Origin: Bordetella parapertussis
GTDB lineage: Bacteria; Pseudomonadota; Gammaproteobacteria; Burkholderiales; SG8-41
Direction of reading: 5' to 3'
DNA length: 6,339 nucleotides
NCBI GenBank assembly: GCA_945870465.1
Contig: CAMBSS010000214.1
Span: 1-6,339, forward strand
Part shown: positions 1 to 5,537 of the stretch, in pieces
Layout: each line of letters starts with the position of its first letter
How positions within the stretch are numbered: the first letter of the stretch is position 1
Program-made: the position numbers and the translations under genes
The notes under the pieces: model-generated
The model's database searches: none
Seen by the model: the letters and a program-made list of their open reading frames with translations, nothing else
What the model was told of the DNA's origin: nothing

Positions 1-501
1 GCTGAAATACTCGATGACATAGCCGACGGCGAGCGGGCCGATAAAACTCGAAATCGAATAACCGAGCGACAGCGTGCTGAAGTTTTTCGCGCGGTCGGCG
101 CGCGGGCCCCAGGCCCCCGTCAGATTTTGCACCGCGACGTTGTAGAACACGAAGCCGGTGCCGATCACGATGGCCGAAATATACAGCGCGCCGACGTGCT
201 GCCACAGGTACGGCAGCAGCAGCCCGCAGGCGCACAGCACGGCGCCGAACAGCATGGGCGGCTGCACGCCATAGCGGTCGGTGATGCGTCCCGCCGTCAC
301 GCCCAGCATCAGCGGCGTTGCCGAGTAGAGGGCCACCATCAAGCCGATCTGGAGCGCGTTGACGCCGAGGTCGATGGCAAACAGCGATAACACGACCCGG
401 CTGCCGGTCAGGCAACCGTGGATAATGACGTTGAGGAAGACAACCAGGTACATGTCTGCAGACGTAGAGCGCACGGCGTGGAGGTTGTCTTCTTGTATCA
501 T
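1..501 (-). CDS. Major facilitator superfamily transporter, N-terminal part (cut by window edge)
   Basis: The minus strand is open from an ATG at 501-499 to the left edge, giving 167 residues of an inner-membrane transporter. Hydrophobic segments lie at about residues 18-43, 50-70, 82-100, 105-127 and 144-163, fitting the first helices of an MFS protein. Between the second and third is GRITDRYG (71-78), a good match to the MFS loop motif GxxxDRxGR. The Q/N-rich helix 4 and the end of the fragment (GPLAVGYVIEYF) also suit the family. MFS proteins usually have about 400 residues, so over half is missing. The start was chosen because an in-frame TAG lies 18 bp upstream. No clear Shine-Dalgarno precedes it, and Met17 (codon 453-451) is an alternative start. 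It is transcribed divergently from the TAXI receptor gene. The substrate cannot be told from this part. Confidence 0.9.
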   Translation of the reverse strand, partial: MIQEDNLHAVRSTSADMYLVVFLNVIIHGCLTGSRVVLSLFAIDLGVNALQIGLMVALYSATPLMLGVTAGRITDRYGVQPPMLFGAVLCACGLLLPYLWQHVGALYISAIVIGTGFVFYNVAVQNLTGAWGPRADRAKNFSTLSLGYSISSFIGPLAVGYVIEYFS

Positions 502-563
502 AAGCGGTGCGGCGGCGCACTATCCGCGGCAGGCACTCAACCAGCGGTCCTGACTGAGGCGGT
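502..563. promoter_or_regulatory. Divergent intergenic region between MFS and TAXI genes
   Basis: This 62-bp gap must hold at least part of the promoters for two divergent genes. I see no convincing -35/-10 pair in either direction. The only recognisable signal is a short GAGG (556-559), 4 bp before the ATG at 564, a somewhat close ribosome binding site for the TAXI gene. One or both promoters may extend into the opposite coding region. Confidence 0.4.
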
Positions 564-1904
564 ATGAGCACAGAGCAAAAGCGCAAGATGTTTCGGGTGC
601 CGGTGCGCGGCGAGCGACTGTCGCTGCGTGATATGTTCATGGCATGGTGGCCGGCGCTGCTGGTGGTGGCAATCGGGTTTGCGGTCGCCTGGCAGTTCGT
701 CGAGCCGGCGCCGCCGCGTAGCGTGGTCATGGTCACGGGCGCTGAAGACGGCGCGTATTTCGCGTTCGCCAAGCAGTACGGAGAAGTGCTCGCGCGCAAC
801 GACATCGAACTCGAAATACGCTCGACCTCGGGCTCGGTCGAGAACTACCACTTGCTCAAGGCCGAGGACAGCGACGTCGATTTCGGTTTCGTGCACGGCG
901 GCATCGGCAAGGCGGAGGACGCGCCGGACCTGTTGTCGCTGGGCGGCATGTATTACGAACCGGTGTGGGTCTTTCACCGGCTCGGCGCGCGCATCGAGCG
1001 GCTGACGCAGTTGAAGGGCCGCCGCATTGCGATCGGGCCGCTGGGCAGCGGCACGCGCCGGCTCGCAGCCTCCTTGCTGGTGGCGAGCGGGGTGCCGATT
1101 CCGCACGGCCCGGTGGCGGACCTGACCGGCGACGCCGCGGTTAGAGCGTTGCAAGAGGGGCGCGCCGACGTGGTGGTGCTGGTCGCATCGCCGCAGTCGC
1201 GGGCAGTGAACGCTTTATTGCGCGACCGCCGCGTGCAACTGGTCAGTTTCAGCCACGCCGAAGCCTACACGCGGCATTTCCCGCATCTTGCCGCCATCGT
1301 GCTGCCCAAGGGCGGCATCGATTTGAAGCTCGACATCCCGCCGCAAGACGTGCGCCTGGTCGCCACCACCGCGGACCTCGTGGTGCGCGACGATCTGCAT
1401 CCGGCGGTGGTAGGGCTGCTTGCGGAAGCGGCGGCCGAAGTACACGGCAGGCCGGGGCTCTTTCAACGCGCGCACGAATTTCCCTCCAGTGTAGACGTCG
1501 ATTTTCCGATGAGCGCCGATGCGGCGCGCTATTACAAATCGGGCGCGCCTTTTCTGCAGCGCTATCTGCCGTTCTGGGCGGCGAATTTCGTCGACCGCAT
1601 GATCGTGCTGCTGGTGCCTATCATCGCGCTGGTCATCCCGCTGTTTCGGCTGCTGCCGGCGCTTTACCACTGGCGCATCCGCTCGCGCATCTACCGTCAG
1701 TACGGGGAGCTCAAATTCCTCGAGGATGAAGTCATCAACCAGCCGGCGGCGGACAAGGTGCGCGATTACCTGGCGCGGCTCGACAGTATCGAAGACCGCG
1801 TCAACAAGCTGCGCATACCGCTCGCCTATCACGAGCAGATGTACACCCTGCGCGGCCATATCGACCTGGTGCGCGCGTACATAGCGAGGCTCGCAAGTGC
1901 GTAG
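564..1904 (+). CDS. TAXI-family TRAP transporter solute-binding protein, membrane-anchored
   Basis: This 446-residue protein resembles the TAXI class of TRAP transporter receptors, which bind small organic solutes and deliver them to a membrane transporter. After a basic N-terminus, a hydrophobic helix at about residues 28-46 anchors it. The binding domain follows: a GAEDGAYFAFAKQYGEVL stretch (59-76) where the family has its glycine-rich substrate loop, STSGSVENYHLL (88-99), and LKGRRIAIGPLGSGTR (150-165), a typical hinge block. A second hydrophobic helix (about 346-366) is followed by a charged helical tail (372-446). Ordinary TAXI receptors are soluble periplasmic proteins of about 320 residues, so the second helix and roughly 80-residue tail mark an anchored subtype. 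No TRAP membrane subunit (DctQ/DctM) is nearby, so it is an orphan, or its partner lies elsewhere, or it acts as a sensor. ATG 564 was chosen for the GAGG at 556-559. The family call is firm; the ligand is unknown. Confidence 0.85.
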   Translation: MSTEQKRKMFRVPVRGERLSLRDMFMAWWPALLVVAIGFAVAWQFVEPAPPRSVVMVTGAEDGAYFAFAKQYGEVLARNDIELEIRSTSGSVENYHLLKAEDSDVDFGFVHGGIGKAEDAPDLLSLGGMYYEPVWVFHRLGARIERLTQLKGRRIAIGPLGSGTRRLAASLLVASGVPIPHGPVADLTGDAAVRALQEGRADVVVLVASPQSRAVNALLRDRRVQLVSFSHAEAYTRHFPHLAAIVLPKGGIDLKLDIPPQDVRLVATTADLVVRDDLHPAVVGLLAEAAAEVHGRPGLFQRAHEFPSSVDVDFPMSADAARYYKSGAPFLQRYLPFWAANFVDRMIVLLVPIIALVIPLFRLLPALYHWRIRSRIYRQYGELKFLEDEVINQPAADKVRDYLARLDSIEDRVNKLRIPLAYHEQMYTLRGHIDLVRAYIARLASA

Positions 1905-1965
1905 TTTTTGTGCTGCGGCTAGAACTCATCTCAAAAATACAACACCGACAAGCAAGCGCCGATAC

Positions 1966-1996
1966 ATTCTTTTTAATACCCCCTTGAGGGGTACGC
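1966..1996 (+). repeat. Left arm of perfect 31-bp inverted repeat, with internal hairpin
   Basis: These 31 bases are the exact reverse complement of 2123-2153. The arm contains its own dyad at 1977-1993: TACCCC, loop CTTGA, GGGGTA. A T5 run (1970-1974) lies before the hairpin, on the wrong side for a plus-strand intrinsic terminator. Confidence 0.93.
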
Positions 1997-2007
1997 CGAT
2001 GTAATTG

Positions 2008-2091
2008 GTGATGAGTGAAGGGTAATGGGTAATGGGTAATGAGATAAGGGTGAGTTACGCATTGCGCCTTGCCCATTCCTCATCACGATTT
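2008..2091. repeat. Degenerate heptamer array with orientation switch
   Basis: The core divides into twelve consecutive 7-bp units with no gap. The left units (2008-2056) read GTGATGA, GTGAAGG, GTAATGG, GTAATGG, GTAATGA, GATAAGG, GTGAGTT, consensus GTAATGG. The right units (2057-2091) read ACGCATT, GCGCCTT, GCCCATT, CCTCATC, ACGATTT, which in a shifted phase resemble CCATTAC, the reverse complement of the left consensus. The array thus flips strand near 2056 and can fold back on itself imperfectly. Heptameric intergenic repeats are known in other bacteria; I cannot assign this one to a named family. Confidence 0.75.
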
Positions 2092-2122
2092 GAATTGTTT
2101 TCAATCATATCTGCGTTCATCC

Positions 2123-2153
2123 GCGTACCCCTCAAGGGGGTATTAAAAAGAAT
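2123..2153 (-). repeat. Right arm of perfect 31-bp inverted repeat, with internal hairpin
   Basis: This is the exact reverse complement of 1966-1996, 126 bp away, with the same small hairpin at 2126-2142. Both arms being identical over 31 bp inside a diverged surround suggests either recent duplication of a small repeat in inverted orientation or selection on the pairing. Confidence 0.93.
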
Positions 2154-2188
2154 TCATCGGTGGTTCCAAATTGTTTTTGAGATAGCTT

Positions 2189-3172
2189 CTAGTCGGCCCT
2201 GGCGCCGGAAGCCTGGATGACTTTCGCGTACTTGGGGATTTCCGCTCTGACGAACGCCGCGAACTCGTCGGGCTTGTTGCCGATCGGTTCGGCGCCGAGC
2301 AGCGCCAGGCGTTCTTTCATTTCGGGCGTATGCAGAATGCGCACGATCTCGCCATTGAGTCTGGCGACGATGTCGGGCGGCGTGCCGGCAGGCGCGAAGA
2401 TGCCGAACCAGGTGGCGATGTCGAAGCCGCGCAGCCCCGCGTCGCTGATCGTCGGCAGTTGCGGTAGCAGCGGCGAGCGTTTCAGCGTGGTGACGGCGAG
2501 CGCGCGCACGCGTGTCGCTTTGATATTGGGCAGGGCCGATGACATGTTGTCGAACATCAGAGACACGTGGCCGGCCATGAGGTCGACCACCGCGGGCGCG
2601 GCGCCTTTGTAGGGGATGTGCGTCATGCGCACGCCGGCCATGCTGTTGAACAATTCGCCGGCGAGGTGGCCCGCGCTGCCGGTGCTGCCGGACGCAAAAT
2701 TGAGCTGGCCCGGCCGCGACTTCGCGAGCGCGATGAGTTCCTTCACGTTATTGGCAGGCACCGACGGATGCACCACCAGCACGTTGGGCACCGACGTAAT
2801 GAGCGTGACCGGCGCGAAATCGCGGATGGGATCGTACGGCAGCTTGTTGTAGAGCGTGACGTTGATCGCATGAGTGCTGACCGCGCCCATCAATATCGTG
2901 TAGCCGTCGGCGGGCGCTTTAGCGACCAAGTCGGCGCCGATGTTGCCGCCGGCGCCGGGACGGTTGTCGATGACGACCGCCTGGCCCCAGCTTTTATTGA
3001 GTTCCTGGCCGATGGCGCGCGCGACGATGTCGAGCGGGCCGCCGGCCGGAAAGGGCACGACGTAGCGGATGGCTTTCGCCGGATAGACAGTCTGCGCGAG
3101 CGAACTGCCCGCGAATATGGCGGTATAAGCGAAAAGCGCCGCAACCGCGGCGCTTTGGATCCGGCCCGGCAT
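2189..3172 (-). CDS. Bug-family tripartite tricarboxylate transporter substrate-binding protein
   Basis: This 327-residue protein is a periplasmic receptor of the Bug (TctC-like) family, which binds carboxylates or similar small organic anions for tripartite tricarboxylate transporters. A signal peptide is clear: Arg4, a hydrophobic core at about 8-22, and SLA before a likely cut after Ala26. The mature start YPAKAIRYVVPFPAGGPLD (30-48) holds the family's carboxylate-binding loop with Asp48. NRPGAGGNIGADLVAKAPADGYTIL (from 70) is the hallmark second block, and PYKGAAPAVVDLMAGHV and FAPAGTPPDIVARLN mark the C-terminal lobe. The length is normal. The gene starts 4 bp after the aldolase stop, so it is probably co-transcribed and translationally coupled; no strong Shine-Dalgarno is seen. 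No TctA/TctB membrane genes are in view, as is common for orphan Bug receptors. Its stop codon lies in the adjacent repeat element. The exact ligand is unknown. Confidence 0.95.
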   Translation of the reverse strand: MPGRIQSAAVAALFAYTAIFAGSSLAQTVYPAKAIRYVVPFPAGGPLDIVARAIGQELNKSWGQAVVIDNRPGAGGNIGADLVAKAPADGYTILMGAVSTHAINVTLYNKLPYDPIRDFAPVTLITSVPNVLVVHPSVPANNVKELIALAKSRPGQLNFASGSTGSAGHLAGELFNSMAGVRMTHIPYKGAAPAVVDLMAGHVSLMFDNMSSALPNIKATRVRALAVTTLKRSPLLPQLPTISDAGLRGFDIATWFGIFAPAGTPPDIVARLNGEIVRILHTPEMKERLALLGAEPIGNKPDEFAAFVRAEIPKYAKVIQASGARAD

Positions 3173-3176
3173 GCGC

Positions 3177-3998
3177 TTAAACCGCGTAGCCCGGCATGTC
3201 GCGATCGAGTTTGCGCACCATCGCGGCCCACACCAGGTTGCCGCCTTCGGCCTGGCCGCCCTTGGAGTAAATCTGCCTGCCCTGGTCGATGGCGTGGTCG
3301 ACGATCTCTTTTGGCAGCGGATTGAGTTCGGCGCCGCCGGTCATGGCATGAATCTGGAATTTGCATGCGCGCTCGAGCCGGTACATGCGGTGGAACATTT
3401 CGCCTATGGTCGCGCCGACGGTCAGCGTGCCGTGATTGCGCAGGATCAGCATGCCGCCGTCGCCGAGCGCCTTGACCAGCCGCTCGCGCTCGGTCAGATC
3501 GAACGCGACGCCTTCGTAATCGTGGTAGCGCACGAGGTTCATCGCGGTCAGCGACATCTGCGTGACAGGCAGCAGCCCCTGTTTCTGGGTGGCAACGCCC
3601 ACGCCGTAGGCGGTGTGCAGATGCATGACGGCGTCCGCATTGTGATTGCCCATGTGGATCGCGCTATGAATCGTGAAGCCGGCCTGGTTGACCTGATAGG
3701 GCGACTCGGAAAGCTTGTTGCCGTCAACATCGACTTTGATCAGCGACGAGGCGGTGATTTCCTCGAACAGCATACCGTAGGGGTTGAGCAGAAACTGGTC
3801 ATGCGTGCCCGGCACGCGGCAGGAAATATGGGTACCTATCATGTCGGTCCAGCCCATCAGCGCGGTCAGGCGGTAGGCGGCGGCCAGTTCGACGCGCGCT
3901 TTCCATTCGGCGGCATCGATGCGGTTGCGCACGGCCTTCAGTTTCGGTTTGGCGGGACGCAGGCGCGTGACATTGGATTTTTTGGTGACGGTTTTCAT
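3177..3998 (-). CDS. Class II aldolase/adducin-family protein
   Basis: This 273-residue cytoplasmic protein has the class II aldolase/adducin fold, a zinc-dependent family that in classical members cleaves or forms carbon-carbon bonds in sugar phosphates and oxo-acids. Likely zinc ligands are His126 and His128 (VMHLHTAYG) and His189 (LRNHGTLTVG). The 61-residue spacing from the second to the third His equals that of fuculose-1-phosphate aldolase (H94 to H155, from memory). The catalytic Glu of that enzyme (E73, 19 residues before H92) would fall at Gly107 in NQAGFTIH, so the usual general acid/base seems absent, as in adducin-like members. The start ATG at 3998-3996 was chosen because GGAGG (4009-4005) lies 6 bp upstream. 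The frame stays open 80 codons further, but that stretch covers the promoter region and the start of prpF and looks non-coding. It heads an operon with the Bug receptor and is divergent from the PrpF gene. Confidence 0.92.
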   Translation of the reverse strand: MKTVTKKSNVTRLRPAKPKLKAVRNRIDAAEWKARVELAAAYRLTALMGWTDMIGTHISCRVPGTHDQFLLNPYGMLFEEITASSLIKVDVDGNKLSESPYQVNQAGFTIHSAIHMGNHNADAVMHLHTAYGVGVATQKQGLLPVTQMSLTAMNLVRYHDYEGVAFDLTERERLVKALGDGGMLILRNHGTLTVGATIGEMFHRMYRLERACKFQIHAMTGGAELNPLPKEIVDHAIDQGRQIYSKGGQAEGGNLVWAAMVRKLDRDMPGYAV

Positions 3999-4004
3999 TC
4001 GATG

Positions 4005-4009
4005 CCTCC
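4005..4009 (-). promoter_or_regulatory. Ribosome binding site of the aldolase gene
   Basis: On the minus strand this reads GGAGG, six bases before the ATG at 3998. It decides the start against the longer open frame beginning at 4238. Confidence 0.85.
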
Positions 4010-4025
4010 AGATGGCGGAACCGGT

Positions 4026-4031
4026 ATTGTA
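4026..4031 (-). promoter_or_regulatory. Candidate -10 box for the aldolase-Bug operon
   Basis: On the minus strand this reads TACAAT, one base off TATAAT, 27 bp before the start codon. The matching -35 position (around 4049-4055, reading CTACAC) is a poor match to TTGACA, so the promoter may be weak or need an activator. Confidence 0.45.
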
Positions 4032-4075
4032 GCGAAATCCCCGTCGGCGTGTAGTCGCGACCGTCCGGGGGGCTT

Positions 4076-4084
4076 TGCTATACT
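4076..4084 (+). promoter_or_regulatory. Extended -10 promoter of the prpF-like gene
   Basis: TGCTATACT fits the extended -10 form TGnTATAAT with one mismatch. No good -35 box stands 17 bp upstream, which is usual for extended -10 promoters. Transcription would start near 4091, giving a leader of about 26 bases before the GTG. Confidence 0.6.
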
Positions 4085-4103
4085 GCGGGCCTGCGACCCG
4101 GAT

Positions 4104-4110
4104 GAGGAGG
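4104..4110 (+). promoter_or_regulatory. Ribosome binding site of the prpF-like gene
   Basis: GAGGAGG lies six bases before the GTG at 4117. It sets the start there rather than at an in-frame ATG at 4075, which lies upstream of this site and overlaps the promoter. Confidence 0.85.
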
Positions 4111-4116
4111 CAATTC

Positions 4117-5313
4117 GTGAAACAGCTAAAAATTCCAGCGGTATTCATGCGCGGCGGCACCAGCAACGCTATCGTGCTGCACGAGCGCGATCTGCCGCGC
4201 GACCGCGCGCAGTGGGACGAAATATTCCTCGCCGCCATCGGCAGCCCTGACCCCTACGGCCGCCAACTGGACGGCATGGGCGGCGGCATTTCGTCGTTGT
4301 CGAAAGTGTGCATCGTCGGCGCGCCGACGCGTCCCGACGCCGACATCGATTACACGTTCGCGCAGGTGCAGGTGAAGGAAGCGAAAGTCGATTACAGCGG
4401 CAATTGCGGCAACATGTCGTCCGCGATGGGGCCGTTCGCGGTCGATGAAGGCCTGCTCAAGGCCTCCGGTAAGGAAGCGCTGGTGCGCGTGCACAATACG
4501 AACACGAAAAAAATCATACACGCACGCTTCGCGCTCGACGAAGGCATGTCGGCAGTGGATGGCGATCTTGAAATTCCCGGCGTGTCGGGCACCGGTTCAC
4601 CGGTCAAGCTCGAATTCCGCGAACCCGGCGGCGCCACGACCGGCAAATTGCTGCCCACGGGCAACGTGGTCGATACGCTCGACGTTCCGGGCGTCGGAAA
4701 AATACGCGCTTCGCTTGTCGATGCCGCCAATGCCTGCTGCTTTCTGAATGCGGCGGACCTCGGATTGACGGGCACTGAAATGCCGGAAGCGCTCGACGCG
4801 TCCGCTGATTTGCTCGCCAAGCTCGGCAAGATACGTATCGCCGCGTCGATTGCAATGGGCATAGGCAAGGACGCCGCGGATGCCGCGCAAAAACGCGTCG
4901 TGCCTTTTGTCGGTTTCGTTTCAGGCCCGCAGGATGCGCCGTCGTTGTCGGGCGATACCATCAAGGGCGACACTGTCGATCTGACCGGACGCATGTTGTC
5001 CAACGGCCAGCCGCATCGCGCGCTGCCGCTGACGGTGTCGTTGTGCATGGCGGTGGCGGCGCGCATCGAAGGCAGTCTGGTGCATGCGGTGACGCGCCCG
5101 GTTACCGATACGGATGCGCCGATCCGAATCGCGATGCCGTCAGGCATACTCGTCGTTGGCGCAACGGTGCAGAAAATCAACGGTGCGTGGCACGCCGAGC
5201 AGGGCGCATTCTTCCGCACGCAGCGCCGCATGTTCGACGGCTTTGTTTACGTGCGCGCTTCGCGTGTGCCGGGCCTCGTCGCCGCGCGCGGCGGCAAGCT
5301 TAGAGCTGCTTGA
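4117..5313 (+). CDS. prpF: PrpF-family isomerase (aconitate/methylaconitate or 4-oxalomesaconate type)
   Basis: This 398-residue cytoplasmic protein belongs to the PrpF family, with a two-domain diaminopimelate-epimerase-like fold. Members shift the double bond of unsaturated tricarboxylates: 2-methylaconitate isomerase (PrpF, methylcitrate cycle), 4-oxalomesaconate tautomerase (GalD) and methylitaconate isomerase. Visible family blocks are VFMRGGTSN (9-17), DGMGGGISSLSKVCIVG (52-68) and YSGNCGNMSSAMGPFAVDEGL (93-113). Lys63 and Cys97 are 34 residues apart, the same spacing as Lys73 and Cys107 of Shewanella PrpF (from memory). Many relatives have Lys after MRGGTS; here it is Asn17. The length is normal. 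The GTG start is supported by GAGGAGG at 4104-4110. No methylcitrate genes (prpB, prpC, acnD) are adjacent; the neighbours are a Bug receptor and an aldolase-like protein, so a role in another carboxylate pathway is likelier. The gene symbol marks the family, not a proven reaction. Confidence 0.9.
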   Translation: MKQLKIPAVFMRGGTSNAIVLHERDLPRDRAQWDEIFLAAIGSPDPYGRQLDGMGGGISSLSKVCIVGAPTRPDADIDYTFAQVQVKEAKVDYSGNCGNMSSAMGPFAVDEGLLKASGKEALVRVHNTNTKKIIHARFALDEGMSAVDGDLEIPGVSGTGSPVKLEFREPGGATTGKLLPTGNVVDTLDVPGVGKIRASLVDAANACCFLNAADLGLTGTEMPEALDASADLLAKLGKIRIAASIAMGIGKDAADAAQKRVVPFVGFVSGPQDAPSLSGDTIKGDTVDLTGRMLSNGQPHRALPLTVSLCMAVAARIEGSLVHAVTRPVTDTDAPIRIAMPSGILVVGATVQKINGAWHAEQGAFFRTQRRMFDGFVYVRASRVPGLVAARGGKLRAA

Positions 5314-5516
5314 TTGGAACCGCCGATTCCGCGTGCGGCATGCGCGCGGTGAACATGCGCAGCACGGATGGCGGCGTATAGAGGTCGGCGTCGCCCGTCA
5401 TCAGCAGCGTCGGCACTTTCAAGGTTTCCAGCCTGGCCCACGTGGCCGCCGTCCTTGGTCGTTGCAACGGCGCTGGTCTGGGTTTGCTGCGACCACAGGG
5501 GCCATTGCTCGCGCAT
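5300..5516 (-). pseudogene. Alpha/beta hydrolase remnant, frameshifted and truncated
   Basis: Read on the minus strand, 5440-5303 encodes WARLETLKVPTLLMTGDAD, then LYTPPSVLRMFTARMPHAES and a short tail ending in TAA at 5302-5300. This is a good match to the C-terminal part of alpha/beta hydrolases, with the catalytic Asp in the GDAD block. Just upstream the frame changes: MREQWPLWSQQT followed by VATTKDGGHV lies one frame over (from ATG 5516), and a single missing base near 5438-5443 would join the two. The nucleophile Ser region is gone, and the expected final block with the catalytic His is replaced by PIKQL and a stop. The relic overlaps the last 14 bp of prpF and abuts the toxin-antitoxin promoter, so both ends look cut by rearrangement. 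It cannot make a working enzyme. The frameshift is inferred from remembered family sequences, not an alignment. Confidence 0.65.
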
Positions 5517-5533
5517 TCTGCATTTAATATACT
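5505..5533 (+). promoter_or_regulatory. Promoter of the vapBC-like operon
   Basis: TTGCTC (5505-5510) and TATACT (5528-5533) are 17 bp apart, the optimal sigma-70 spacing; the -10 box is one base off consensus. A second TATACT follows at 5538-5543, so the start point could be either. The stretch 5521-5555 is strikingly AT-rich compared with its surroundings. Confidence 0.6.
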
Positions 5534-5537
5534 TTTT

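Larger units (their letters stand above)
1919..2192. repeat. Composite inverted-repeat element, MITE-like (274 bp, non-coding)
   Basis: The gap between the convergent TAXI and Bug genes is filled by a self-complementary, AT-richer element. Its ends are imperfect inverted repeats: CTAGAA plus ATCTCAAAAA on the left (1919-1937) matches the reverse complement of 2174-2192, differing at three of 19 positions. Inside these lie a perfect 31-bp inverted repeat and a core of 7-bp units, listed separately. Both ends read CTAG, which is itself a palindrome, so the 4 bp could be part of the inverted repeat or a duplicated target site. No open frame of note exists inside, so any mobility would need an outside transposase. 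The TAG stop of the Bug gene (2191-2189) lies within the right end. Such an element could also act as a bidirectional transcription barrier. Mobility is inference; the repeat structure is read directly. Confidence 0.75.
3999..4116. promoter_or_regulatory. Divergent control region, aldolase/Bug operon versus prpF-like gene
   Basis: This 118-bp gap separates the start codons of two divergent units. Toward prpF there is an extended -10 box at 4076-4084; toward the aldolase there is TACAAT at 4031-4026. Between them lies the perfect 8-bp palindrome GTCGCGAC (4054-4061), placed where one bound regulator could affect both promoters. No regulator gene is in the window. The palindrome is short enough to be chance in GC-rich DNA, so its role as an operator is a guess. 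Confidence 0.5.

Noticed and set aside
127..553. Plus-strand frames across the MFS region (127-390 and 359-553)
   Set aside because: The minus strand here gives a coherent MFS protein with the GRITDRYG motif, and the plus frames have no support.
537..1154. Minus-strand frames opposite the TAXI gene (also 1215-1859)
   Set aside because: They are shadows of the TAXI gene with low-complexity Arg/His/Gln content.
1966..2153. Hairpins as Rho-independent terminators
   Set aside because: In both directions the T-run lies before, not after, the GC hairpin, so the classical terminator layout is missing.
2032..2220. 62-residue plus-strand frame across the repeat element
   Set aside because: It begins inside the heptamer array, runs through the inverted repeat and into the antisense of the Bug gene, with no ribosome binding site.
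3999..4238. 80-codon N-terminal extension of the aldolase frame
   Set aside because: It overlaps the prpF start and both promoters, has an arginine/cysteine-rich composition unlike the protein, and a perfect ribosome binding site sits at the internal ATG 3998.
3171..4250. Long plus-strand open frame opposite the aldolase gene
   Set aside because: It is His/Gln/Arg-rich and low in recognisable motifs, typical of antisense frames in GC-rich genes; the minus strand encodes a clear family protein.
4392..5231. Long minus-strand open frame opposite prpF
   Set aside because: Its Ser/Pro/Arg/Thr-rich composition mirrors the true plus-strand codons and no family motif is seen.
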